Shown here: positions 33,664 through 44,837 of the stretch, in pieces
Position numbering within the stretch: position 1 is the stretch's first letter
Layout: every line of letters begins with the position of its first letter
Source of the DNA: Panulirus ornatus
Taxonomy: Eukaryota > Arthropoda > Malacostraca > Decapoda > Palinuridae
Length of the DNA stretch: 64,000 bases
Direction of reading: 5' to 3'
Assembly: GCF_036320965.1 (NCBI RefSeq)
Contig: NC_092271.1
Coordinates: 13,721,596-13,785,595, forward strand
The notes under the pieces: generated by a model
What the model saw: only the letters and a program-made list of their open reading frames with translations
Told to the model about the DNA's origin: nothing
Databases searched by the model: none
Program-made: the position numbers and the translations under genes

Positions 33664-33757
33664 ATTTCTGCGGCGTAAGTTGGCCATGGTTGTTCAGGCG
33701 TAAAATTACAGACCCAAAAGACATGTGACGGATGCGTTATGCTCTCCCTTGGCCGAG

Positions 33758-33758
<1 letters not shown>

Positions 33759-33812
<54 letters not shown>
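33759..33812. repeat. (TG)n microsatellite
   Basis: About 27 TG units, opposite orientation to its CA neighbours. Confidence 0.97.
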
Positions 33813-33818
<6 letters not shown>

Positions 33819-34124
33819 GGCAAGAGAACACCTGGCACCCAACAGTCTTGGCAAAAGTCAAACCCAGCTCTGGTGTGACCTCAGCAGACGGACCTGATGA
33901 TTACCACCATTACCAGAGGCAGCAAGACTTCCACTAAAGGTAATACCTCATCATCGGATTACGCCTGACACATCAGGCAGGGCACACACAGTTCCCTCAA
34001 GGCTACTTTGTGTATGTGTGGGCCGGGGCTCCCGTGACTGCCTCACCCAGGTACTACATCGGGCCGGTTCGGTAAATTCCCTAACTTCCGCTGTCCTAAA
34101 CGGGACACAAGAGACGCACACCCG

Positions 34125-34125
<1 letters not shown>

Positions 34126-34170
<45 letters not shown>
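34126..34170. repeat. (CA)n microsatellite
   Basis: About 22 AC units. Confidence 0.97.
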
Positions 34171-34171
<1 letters not shown>

Positions 34172-35302
34172 ACACCATCAACAGACTATAGACAAGAGAG
34201 CAACAATAACCACAGAAGCGCCAGTACACCAGGATGACCACGGGAACAGACTCCCCAAGAGGACCTCCTCGCCTGTGTGCTCACATCACCACCATGATCT
34301 CGCCACCACACAATCAACCACGACACCAATATGGTGAAACCAACACCACCTCATCGCAACCACTATCATACCTGACGCCTATCCACCACAACCCCACAAC
34401 GACCATGACAGACGGCAACACACCCATCGAAATACATCAACCCTCATCGTGCTACAGCACCAATCCGCAGTAACTAGGACACCACAAGGATCACGAAGCC
34501 GCGGTAAGCGTCACACCGAGATGACCGACTTGCCCAAACGACGAACGTGACGTCAAGACGAAGCACGTGACGCCACAACGATACAAGCATTACGACGCAA
34601 ACATCACAGGCACAAATCTGCCACAGCAGTCGTGGAGAGGAGGGCTCGCGTCCGTGCACTTCCTGCTGCTCCAGGACCATATCAAGTCAGGTGAGGGCAA
34701 GACGCTGCGCGCCCTCCCAAAGCTTCTTAACCCAACCAGGAACTAGAGGAGAAGGAAGGTGGTGGCGGCAGACGATGGTTAACTTTATGGATGAACAACA
34801 TCCCTGAGCCACGTCGGATATGCGAGGAGTGGGCGGGAGGACGAGGGCGGGATAGGGTGGGGAGGTGGCTGTGTTTACGATGGTCCCAAGGTGACACAGC
34901 CCGTCACGCCCCGTCCCCCACAACACGAAGCTGGAGGATCCCTGGGCAGGGAGGTGCCAAGGTTCTGCCTCACGTGATGAAGTCAGCCAGGAAGATCCTC
35001 TCCACCCACACCAACCCGTATGAACCTCACAGTGCACCACCCCTGCACATCTAGAGGCCCAGTCTTCGAGTTTGGCCTATGCCACACAGTGATCATAGGC
35101 ATGGCCGACTGGGGTGAAGGAGAGACATACTGTTAGTGTGTGACTACCACAAGCAGGAGTCGTGACCAGACCTGGGGAGATGGGATGTCTGGAGGGGCCC
35201 ACTGGCTGACCCATCAGCCCACCTCAACCTCACCTCAACCTCCCACACAACGTAGCCTTTCCTCCACACCACACATCTTGTCCACTCCCCTTTTTTTCAC
35301 TG

Positions 35303-35305
<3 letters not shown>
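34171..35305. other. No gene recognised; CRE and E-box motifs at 34548-34569
   Basis: GC-richer, CpG-containing sequence. TGACGTCA at 34548-34555 and CACGTG at 34564-34569 lie close together. No exon could be defined. Confidence 0.4.

Positions 35306-35373
<68 letters not shown>
35306..35373. repeat. (CT)n microsatellite
   Basis: About 34 CT units, immediately 3' of the family R LINE tail. Confidence 0.97.
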
Positions 35374-35374
<1 letters not shown>

Positions 35375-35394
35375 CCAAACCAACCACTCTGTTG

Positions 35395-35960
35395 ATTTTT
35401 TTTTCTGTGCCGGTGTCCCCGGCAAGTTTATTGTGCATCTCATGCTCATCCTGTGAGCGGTAGCGCAAAAGGATTACGGGGGTCACAAAGGGTCGTAGTC
35501 AGACCCCAGTGTGTTGATATTACATATGATGTTACAATTCGTATTTCAGTGCATACGTTACATAGTTTCATATGTTACGTTTTACCGACTCGATGCAAAA
35601 AGTGGATACAAACTTAAAATTCCGGGTATCTTGTTAACAATAAGGTGTTGTGATATTTCTTGCAGGGTTTGTTTAGATCTGTCCCTAAAAGGCTCTATTT
35701 TTTCACATTCGAAGACATAGTGTTCTTGTTTGTGTCCAAATCTTTGACCAAACACTTTACAATACACATGATTAACATCTCCAGTCAGGCCAAAGCGCCA
35801 ACAGTACCTATAGCCGAGCCTTAGTCTAGCAGTTACAACACCATGTCATCTGCTGATCTTATTACTTTCTCCATATACATGTTTTACTTTACACATTTCA
35901 CTGTGATGGAAAATGTTTCTACTTGTGCTTATCTGAACTCGTCTTCGTCCTCCAAAGAGG
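35395..35960 (-). mobile_element. LINE C-terminus and 3' tail (family R)
   Basis: Minus strand 35830-35582 is open: TARLRLGYRYCWRFG, then CKVFGQRFGHKQEHYVFEC and EPFRDRSKQTL. This is the R-L-x-G-Y ... C..C..GH..H.. zinc-knuckle-like end found in many arthropod LINEs. The 3' UTR continues to 35395 with TTTTGCGCTACCGCTCAC, GATGCACAATAAACTTGC and a GCCGG/CCGGC hairpin (35408-35422). Confidence 0.7.
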
Positions 35961-36079
35961 TCAGTTAGTTCCTAGTTCTAATTACAGTTTTGAGGCTTCT
36001 ACTTGACAACCCAATGTTGATGTCAACATCACCTTTACTAAGTGCAAGTTTGGCTGAAGTATCAACTTTGTCATGCCCC

Positions 36080-36083
<4 letters not shown>

Positions 36084-36132
<49 letters not shown>
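36084..36132. repeat. (TG)n microsatellite
   Basis: About 24 TG units. Confidence 0.97.
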
Positions 36133-36133
<1 letters not shown>

Positions 36134-36439
36134 CCCTTCCCGGCGAGGCTGTTGGCTTAGCCTGGCCTACCCCTCCCGCACACTAGGAACCGCCGTCACC
36201 CACCCACCCACCTCAGCCGCACACGGCACCACCACCGTTGCCTCGCTGTGATCACGAGTGAACACCTCCTGGGTGAGGGAAGTACAGTGCGCTATGACTC
36301 TCCCATTACCAGGCAGTTGCCTCCTTGAGTGTGCTGGTGACCCCCCCAGCTGGCTGAGGGCCGGCCACGCCTCCCTGCCGAGCAGGGGGGGTAAAAAAAA
36401 AAAAATCGTGAAGCATTCCACGTCTTTAAGCTTTCAACG

Positions 36440-36720
36440 TGCTGTGTGTGGTTCGCGTTGCGACCCACCAATCTAACGGGCGCCGGTTCGAATTTCAGAT
36501 ACGAAACAACGGTCACCCAAGCTGTGGGGGGGGTGTGCCATGGCCCTTAAAATTACCCTATAACCCTCATCAGGGTGTTCAAAATATCTCGAATGCTGGT
36601 GACAATGACCCTGCCTAGGAGCAGCCGGCCCACAACCAACCCAGCTGCTCCTTCTCCCCTCTGAGGGTGGATGATGAATGGGTACCTTTCGAAAGCTGTG
36701 TATATATGTGTACATACATA
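36440..36720 (+). mobile_element. Possible tRNA-related SINE
   Basis: GGTTCGCGTTGCGACC and, 30 bp later, GGTTCGAATTTC resemble the inner part of a tRNA-derived SINE head with a B box; the A box is not clear. A non-repetitive body follows to a TA/CA-rich end at about 36720. Confidence 0.3.
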
Positions 36721-36728
36721 CACAGTAA

Positions 36729-36729
<1 letters not shown>

Positions 36730-36780
<51 letters not shown>
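36730..36780. repeat. (CA)n microsatellite
   Basis: About 25 AC units. Confidence 0.97.
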
Positions 36781-36783
<3 letters not shown>

Positions 36784-36784
36784 G

Positions 36785-36995
36785 AAAAATTCTTCGAAAG
36801 GGGATAAAACAACCAAAGAACATAGCATGAAATTCAGCTTGAAACTTGTTTAAACGGTTGTAAATAAGGACTTTTACAGCATACGACCGATGGATGAATG
36901 CAATAAACCTAGAAATTTGAAATTTGAAAAAGTTGTATGATAGAAAATGTGCAAGAGATGGGGGCCCCATGAACGTACAATTCCCTCCCTGTCCA
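36785..36995 (+). mobile_element. CR1-like LINE 3' fragment
   Basis: Parallels 50420-50655 in order: AAATTCTTCGAAAGGGG, AACAACCAAAGAACATAGC, TGGATGAATG, then the end block GAGATGGGGGCCCCATGAACG and CTCCCTCCC. Frame decayed. Confidence 0.6.
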
Positions 36996-36999
36996 GTAC

Positions 37000-38900
37000 A
37001 GATCTATAAGGCAAAAATGGGTAATTATACCCACACCTTAGATCTCGACTGCTCTAATATCTAACAGTGATATGCCGCCTGGCCAACGTCTCCTAATACC
37101 TCGCCAACCACTTCGTGCTCCACCTTACACCTTTCCCTCCATACACCATGAACTAAGTGTTTAACAAGTCCGTCCTTACATCACTGGGTTAGTTCATACA
37201 CTAGTTAGGAGACCAAGCCGTCTAATATTCCCCCTACGTATTATCATATACCGTTTCTAGTACGTCTACATGTAAACAAACATGGACAGGCAGCTTTTAA
37301 CCTTCCTCGGGGATTTACAGCTGGTGGTTAACCGGATCGAACCAGACGAGTGAAGCCTTCTGGGACATGATCAAGCTCCAGACATTTCTGGGGAGGATTC
37401 ACATGATAATGTTTGGTACACAGCAAACTTCCATGTGAGAGAGAGAGAGAGAGAGAGAGTCCCAAGGACGAGCCTGGACCGCCAGTCTCAAGGGCCTGAG
37501 TGAGTCCAACAACCGCCAATGTTCCAGCCCGCAACATCGACGCACACACCCCTTGTTTACCGCGCCTTCCACGCCAGTAATTATCCACGCTGGCAACACC
37601 AACGCTAACGACATCCTCCCGACGTCCTCCCTTACATCAACACCACCAGTACCACCACACTCCCGCCATCCGCCCCCAACGGACGGAGACCACATACTGT
37701 TGCCACGGACATTCCTACAACACCTGTGATGAATAAGGAGCAAATTACGACGAATCGGGGAACGTATGCCTTTATCTTAGCCGTACAAACAGACACGTTC
37801 ATAATCATAACCTGCGTCTAGTCAACACGGGGGGATGATCTACGCCATCACCATCATACAAATACATCCATACACACACGCGTCTTGAACCACGGCTTTC
37901 ACAGTGCGGCGGCCACCGCCTTGCTCACGGGGAATCCTGAATCCATAGCCGACCGGCAGCAAGGAGGCGTCCTTCAGGCTGGGAATCCCACAGACCTGGA
38001 GGCAGGCCCGCGCCTGGACCTCCGGCGGCCTGACTCTCTCCTCATTAATACAAATGGAACCGCCTCCTTTCACCGTGACTGTTCCAACATATCAACCTCC
38101 TCACCTCGTCGTCTACTTAGCCATTTATATCGAGGTCTTCGTGTACATCACGTCCATGAAACACTGAGAATATCATGGAGAAAATATGAGAAGAAATGAT
38201 GAATTAACTCTTGCCTGAAACGAATATACGTAAAACTATTATCTGAAGGATGAAGGAATTTCAAGACGGGTATGAAGTCGGTCCAGCGGTTGATACCGAC
38301 GCGCTCTACTGAGCCCGATGGTTAAGACCCTACAAGGATGATGACCTAGACGCTGACCTGACCTGACCTTTGGAGAGTCCAGACCATCACACCTATGGGT
38401 CGTAAGGTCCAGCCTTGGCACGTGAGGCGTCCCGCCATACTCGAGGTGTTGTTACCATGAAGAATGAAATACCTGTACTGAAGTACTAAAGAAAACGCCA
38501 TCTTTTATTTTTTTTTCGCTTCATTCGCTGCCTAAAACACACTCTTTCCCCGCCGCTGGCTCACACAGCGGTCACACCCTACCAATATATCACGTAGGAA
38601 ATATGTCGGTGCTTCAGACACCTCACCATGGGACCTCAGCGTGCAAACCACGACCAAAATCGTCCAGACGGAGTCATAAAGCCGTCCTGGACCCCAGCAG
38701 AAAAGCGGGAATGAAAGCCACACACGGTGACCTTTTATACAGGAGGGTCAGGTGAGGCGAGGTATGACAGGTGTCTCGTAATGACCTGGGATGGCGGGGC
38801 GGTGGGTGAAGAGGTCAAGGATGACAGACATACAGACCGCGGCGGAGGGGAAGGAGAGGTTAGGAAGGGCGATAACATTCACCGGGCGGCACCGTAACGT
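37000..38900. other. No gene recognised
   Basis: Includes a short (GA)n run at 37437-37459. The segment 38250-38420 (GTCCAGCGGTTGATACC, GAGCCCGATGGTTAAGACC) has tRNA/SINE-like phrasing but no valid pair of pol III boxes. Confidence 0.4.
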
Positions 38901-40675
38901 TTGAGCGGTGATGATAACACTGTGGCCCTGGGACCATCACAGCCCACCTCCACACAACCCTCCCTCAGTGGCTCCACCTCCGGCATCATGTTAATCATTC
39001 TAGTGAGCGAGTCCACCACATTCACCCACTCGTCCTCCGACGGGAAGTACAAGATCGCTCGTTACGTTAAGAGCGAAAAGTCCAACTCGAAGCATTACCT
39101 AAGGATGAGCGCTGTACAAGTCTTCGCCCACACTGAGGAGGGAGCGACAGGGATAAACTTACAGTGTCTACTCCCGAGGTTGTGACGGGAGCTAAGACGA
39201 GTGGAGAGTGGAGACTTGTCTCCCTTCACCAAGCAGCACAGTATTACACGAGACACTTGGCGTGCCTGCCCTCTGCCAGCCGGAGTGGTCGGGGCTGGCG
39301 ACCCCCACCGCTGCAACACGAATTCTCACCAGAGTCCTGCACTTCCTGTAGAAGGACTTGGTGCACATCAGAGGATGTGTATCCACTTGGATCTTATTGT
39401 GATGGCTGACATGATTGGCAGGCAGGAAGGCACCACAATAACACTGACGAGAAGGTATGCCGGGCCACGAGAGAGTGAAAAATAACACTGGTGAAAGTAT
39501 ACGTGGAATGTGTGTGTGGATGATAACCGGTTGTATCGCGAAAATGTACCACAATACCTACTAGACGTTACCTTCTACACATAACCCGGGAACACGAGTG
39601 TGTGACATCCACTACTTAGCCTTCGTAGATGAGGATGATCAATGATAAAGACGAAACGTTCAGTAAATGAGAGCCAGAATGTCCCAGGAAACAGAACTGG
39701 TACAAGTGAGGTGCAGCAGGAGGCAATCCTAACCTAACATCATGGAAATCAACAATACCACCACCTGTGGAATGGAACGAGATGGGAGAAAATGTGTGGC
39801 AGACACACACACAGACACAGAGACAGAGGTGAGGGAGCAAGGAGACAGCTGATGGGAAGGAGGGAACCTATCAGCCCACACAGTACATAAGTATTAGACA
39901 CTGGCAATAATAATACAGGCGCGGCAGAGAGTATGGCGTACAGCGAAGGGTTCAGCTCGCCCAACCCACCCTTTTCCCACAAAGCAATAACTTAATTTGC
40001 CTGACGATTGTAATGCCGCTTCTGGAGTGTAGATTCCAACACTCGTGAATAATGTCCAGACCACTGCCGGCGACGCTGATGTGTTGGGGATATATTGGAG
40101 GGCGACGAGTATGACTGCTGATCGTATACAGTGGTCGTTGTGGATGTGTGAGTCGAGGTGCGAACGACTGGAGGCGATCCGTCTCGGATCAACCAATCAA
40201 GTCTGTGAGTACAGCGGACAGTTACAAACTCCTACAGTAACGTGGAAAACCTTCGTACGCTCCAGCACACTGACATAAGATGAGGGCGTGGGAGCCACGA
40301 GGACGATGTACTTGATCCACCAGCGGTCATGGGAAAGGAGTTTACACAGATGGTTTTGTCTACCATGCCTAAACCTCACCAGCAGGTCCAATGCTGATTG
40401 AACTAGATAATACACTGGGAGAAATGTAGGAATGAGGAATACTGGTGGAGTGCAGTCATAATCGCCCGTGTGCTGTGGCTGGCACTCTCTCCGTGCACAG
40501 GGCGGTGGGAGCCGAGGCAGAGCGGACCAGGAAGGAGCGGTAAGGAACCCCCGTCACACCACGCTGATGGCGCCACCAGCTTTGGTTTGACATGGACAAA
40601 TAGCGCGGGGCAAGAGCACGCTCCCTCCGGCCGCCCGCCGACTCTGCCACCTTTGTGGCTGCACTTGTACCCCCA
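38901..40675. other. No gene recognised
   Basis: GC-richer sequence with several motif-less open frames. Left neighbour of the minisatellite block. Confidence 0.4.
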
Positions 40676-42123
40676 CAGCTGCACACACCACACACTACAG
40701 CTGCACACACCATATACGACCTACAGCTGCACACATCATATACTACCTACAGCTGCACACACCATATACTACCTACAGCTGCACACACCACACACTACCT
40801 ACAGCTGCACACACCATATCCTACCTACAGCTGCACACACCATATACTACCTACAGCTGCACACACCATATACTACCTACAGCTGCACACACCACACACT
40901 ACAGCTGCACACACCATATACTACCTACAACTGCACACACAATATACTACCTACAGCTGCACACACCATATACTACCTACAGCTGCACACACCATATACT
41001 ACCTACAGCTGCACACACCATATACTACCTACAGCTGCACACACCATATACTACCTACAGCTGCACACATCATATACTACCTACAGCTACACACACCACA
41101 CTACCTACAGCTGCACACACCATACAATACCTACAGCGACACACACCACACACTACCTACAGCTGCACACACCATATACTACCTACAGCTGCACACACCA
41201 TATACTACCTACAGCTGCACACACCACACACTACCTACAGTTGCACACACCACACACACTACCTACACCTACACACACCACACTAACTACAGCTGCACTA
41301 CCATACAATACCTACAGCTACACACACCACACACTACCTACAGCTGCACACACCACACACACTACCTACAGCTACACACACCACACTACCTACAGCTGCA
41401 CACACCACACACACTACCTACAGCTACACACACCACACTACCTACAGCTGCACACACCATACAATACCTACAGCTACACACACCACACACTACCTACAGC
41501 TGCACACACCACACACACTACCCACAGCTGCACACACCACACACACTACCTACAGCTGCACGCACCATATACTACCTACAGCTGCACACACAATATACTA
41601 CCTACAGCTGAACACACCACACACACTACCTACAGCTGCACACACCATATACTACCTACAGCTGCACACACCATATACTACCTACAGCTGCACATGCCAT
41701 ATACTACCTACAGCTGCACACATCATATACTACCTACAGCTACACACACCACACTACCTACAGCTGCACACACCATACAATACCTACAGCGACACACACC
41801 ACACACTACCTACAGCTAAACGCACCACACACTACCTACAGCTGCACACACCACACACTACCTACAACTGCATACACCACACACTACCTACAGCTGCACA
41901 CACCACACACTACCTACAGCTGCACACACCACACTACCTACAACTGCATACACCACACACCATCTACAGCTGCACTCACCACACACTACCTACAGCTGCA
42001 CACATCAAACTACCTACAGCTGCACACACCATACAATACCTACAGCTACACACACCACACACTACCTACAGCTGCATACACCACACACTACCTACAGCTG
42101 CATACACCACACACTACCTACAG

Positions 42124-42125
<2 letters not shown>
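40676..42125 (+). repeat. Minisatellite A, 26-bp unit, about 55 copies
   Basis: Consensus unit CACACACCATATACTACC + TACAGCTG, with CACACTACC, ACAATACC and CACACACTACC variants. Each full unit contains the palindrome CAGCTG. A segment is duplicated at a distance of 653 bp (landmarks at 41063/41716 and 41134/41787). All three plus-strand frames are open because the unit has no stop in any frame; the 449-codon frame over it is not a gene. Confidence 0.97.
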
Positions 42126-42126
<1 letters not shown>

Positions 42127-42165
<39 letters not shown>

Positions 42166-42199
42166 CCTACAACTGCATACACCACACACTACCTAAAGC

Positions 42200-42230
<31 letters not shown>
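42127..42230. repeat. (CA)n tracts at the end of minisatellite A
   Basis: Two AC runs (42127-42163 and 42202-42230) separated by about one minisatellite unit; looks like a unit that expanded internally. Confidence 0.95.
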
Positions 42231-42234
<4 letters not shown>

Positions 42235-42674
42235 GTAACATACGGGGATTAGCTTTCCTTTAGATGACGGTCATCACGTGCGTTATGCCCTCCATAAAAC
42301 GTGGTGGCCTTCACACTATTCAGGGACATATATGGCAGTGGTGGAGGGAGGGGGGCGCTACCACCTGCTGCACAGCTGCAGGATCTGCGCATGTGTGTCC
42401 ACTGAGCTGGCTTGTCGCGCTATTAACACGGGCAAATATCTACGTGTATCAATGGCGGGGTAATTCTTTGCCTCATTAAAATCAAAACTACTACACTCAT
42501 TTACCTTGGTCTAAGTATTTACCTAAATCAAACTCAGAAAGTCTAATTCCTCCCGCCTTTGGAAAAACGAGGGGTGGGAGGGGAGGTTCAGATCAATTCT
42601 TGATGATATAGAGCAAGACATGTTTGGCTGAGGGGAAACTCTTATGTCTGCGTTTTACGTTCATTTAAGAAAGT
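42231..42674. other. Spacer between minisatellites A and B
   Basis: About 440 bp of non-repetitive sequence. No gene seen. Confidence 0.6.
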
Positions 42675-44700
42675 ATGGTGAGCACGTCCTTCTGTGAACT
42701 GGTGAAGCATGTCCTTCTGTGTACTGGTGAAGCATGTCCTTCTGTGTACTGGTGAAGCATGTCCTTCAGTGTACTGGTGTGAGCACGTCCTTCTGTGCAC
42801 TGATGTGAGCACGTCTTTCTATGTCCTGGTGTCAGCACGTCCTCGTGTACTGGTGTCAGCACGTTCTTCTGTGTACTGGTGAGAACATCCCTCTGTATAC
42901 TAGTGTGAGCACGTCCGTTTGTGTACCGGTGTGAACACGTCCTTTTGTGTACTGGTGTGAGAACGTCCTTCTGTATACCGGTGTGAACACATACTTCTGT
43001 GTACTGGTGCCAGCACGTCCTTCCGTGTACTGGTATGAGCACGTCCTTCTCAGTACTGGTGTAAGCACGTCCTTATGTACTGGTGTGAGCACGTCCTTCT
43101 GTGTACTGGTGTGAGCACGTCCTTCTGTGTACGGGTGTGAGCACGTCCTTCTGTGTACTGGTGTGACCAAGTCCTTCTGTGTACTAGTGAGCACGTCCTT
43201 CTGTGTACTGGTGTGAGCACGTTCTTCTGTGCACTGGTGTGAGCATGTCCTTCTATGTACTGGTGAGCACGTCCTTTTGTAAACTGATGTGAGCACGTCC
43301 TTCTGTGTAATGGTGTAAGCACGTCCTTCTGTATACTGATGTGAGCCCGTCCTTCTGTGTACTGGTGTGAGCAAGTCCTTCTGTGTACTGGTGTGAGCAC
43401 ATCCTTCTGTATACTGATGAGAGCCCGTCCTTCTGTGTACTGGTGTGAGCAAGTCCTTCTGTGTACTGGTGTAAGCACGTCCTTCTGTGTACTGGTGCGA
43501 GCACGTCCTTCTGTGTACTGGTGTGAGCATGTCCTTCTGTGTACTGATGTGAGCATGTCCGTGTACTGATGTGAGCATGTCCTTCTGTGTACTGGTGTGA
43601 GCACGCCCTTCTGTGTACTGGTGTGAGTACGTCCTTCTATGTACTGGTGTGAGCACGTCCTTCTGTGTACTGGTGTGAGCACGTCTTCCTGTGTACTGAT
43701 GTGAGCACGTCCTCCTGTGTACTGGTGTGAGCACGTCCTCCTGTGTACCGGTGTGAGCACGTTCTCCTGTGTACCGGTGCGAGTACGTCCTTCTGTGTAC
43801 TGGTGTGAGCACGTCATTCTGTGTACTGGTGTGAGCACGTCATTCTGTGTACTGGTGAGAGTACGTCCTTCTATGTACTGGGGTGAGCACATCCATCTAT
43901 GTACTGGTGTGAGCATGTCCTTCTATGTACTGGTGTGAGCACGTCCTCCTGTGTACTGGTGTGAGCACGTCCTCCTGTGTACTGGCGTAAGCACGTCCTC
44001 CTGTGTACCGGTGTGAGCACGTCCTCCTGTGTACTGGTGTGAGCACGTCCTTCTATGTACTGGTGTGAGCACGTCCTCCTGTGTACTGGTGTGAGCACGT
44101 CCTCCTGTGTACTGGTGTGAGCACGTCCTCCTGTGTACCGGTGTGAGCACGTCCTCCTGTGTACCGGTGTGAGCACGTTCTCCTGTGTACCGGTGCGAGT
44201 ACGTCCTTCTGTGTACTGGTGTGAGCACGTCCTTCTGTGTACTGTGTGAGCACGTCCTCCTGTGTACCGGTGTGAGCACGTCCTCCTGTGTACCGGTGTG
44301 AGCACGTCCTCCTGTGTACCGGTGTGAGCACGTCCTCCTGTGTACTGGTGTGAGCACGTCCTCCTGTGTACCGGTGTGAGCACGTCCTCCTGTGTACCGG
44401 TGTGAGCACGTCCTCCTGTGTACCGGTGTGAGCACGTCCTCCTGTGTACTGGTGTGAGCACGTCCTCCTGTGTACTGGTGTGAGCACGTCCTCCTGTGTA
44501 CTGGTGTGAGCACGTCCTTCTATGTACTGGTGTGAGCACGTCCTCCCGTGTACTGGTGTGAGCACGTCCTCCTGTGTACTGGTGTGAGCACGTCCTCCGG
44601 TGTACTGGTGTGAGCACGTCCTCCTGTGTACCGGTGTGAGCACGTCCTCCTGTGTACAGGTGAGCACGTCCTCCTGTGTACTGGTGAGTGCGTCCTCATG
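42675..44700 (-). repeat. Minisatellite B, 26-bp unit, about 78 copies
   Basis: Plus-strand consensus GTCCTTCTGTGTACTGG + TGTGAGCAC. Variant CTCCTG replaces CTTCTG mostly in the right half, where copies are more uniform. The landmark GCACGTTCTCC with CGGTGCGAGTACG occurs at 43757 and 44173, exactly 416 bp (16 units) apart. Long minus-strand frames (up to 318 codons, 26-residue period) are repeat artefacts. Confidence 0.97.
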
Positions 44701-44837
44701 TGTACATTAGTACAACTGTAAACAGTAAGTTTGTTGTGACTCAGGTCCCCAGCAGCTCCCCTGCCTGTGAGGCCTCCCTGCCTCAGCTCCTCCATCCCAC
44801 CTGTTCTCCCCGACGTTATCAAGGGCACCTGATCAAC
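44701..44837. other. Spacer between minisatellites B and C
   Basis: Short unique sequence, no feature. Confidence 0.6.

Noticed and set aside
38250..38420. tRNA or SINE-like phrases
   Set aside because: No correctly spaced A and B boxes on either strand.
40470..41819. 449-codon plus-strand open frame rich in His, Thr and Tyr
   Set aside because: It runs through minisatellite A, whose 26-bp unit has no stop in any plus frame, so the 26-residue period is a by-product. No signal, domain or splice context.
40676..42125. CRISPR-like regular repeats
   Set aside because: Units are directly contiguous with no unique spacers, in a eukaryotic genome; these are minisatellites.
42856..44667. Minus-strand open frames of 200-318 codons (VLTPVHRRTC-type repeats)
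   Set aside because: Artefact of minisatellite B; overlapping frames are equally open.
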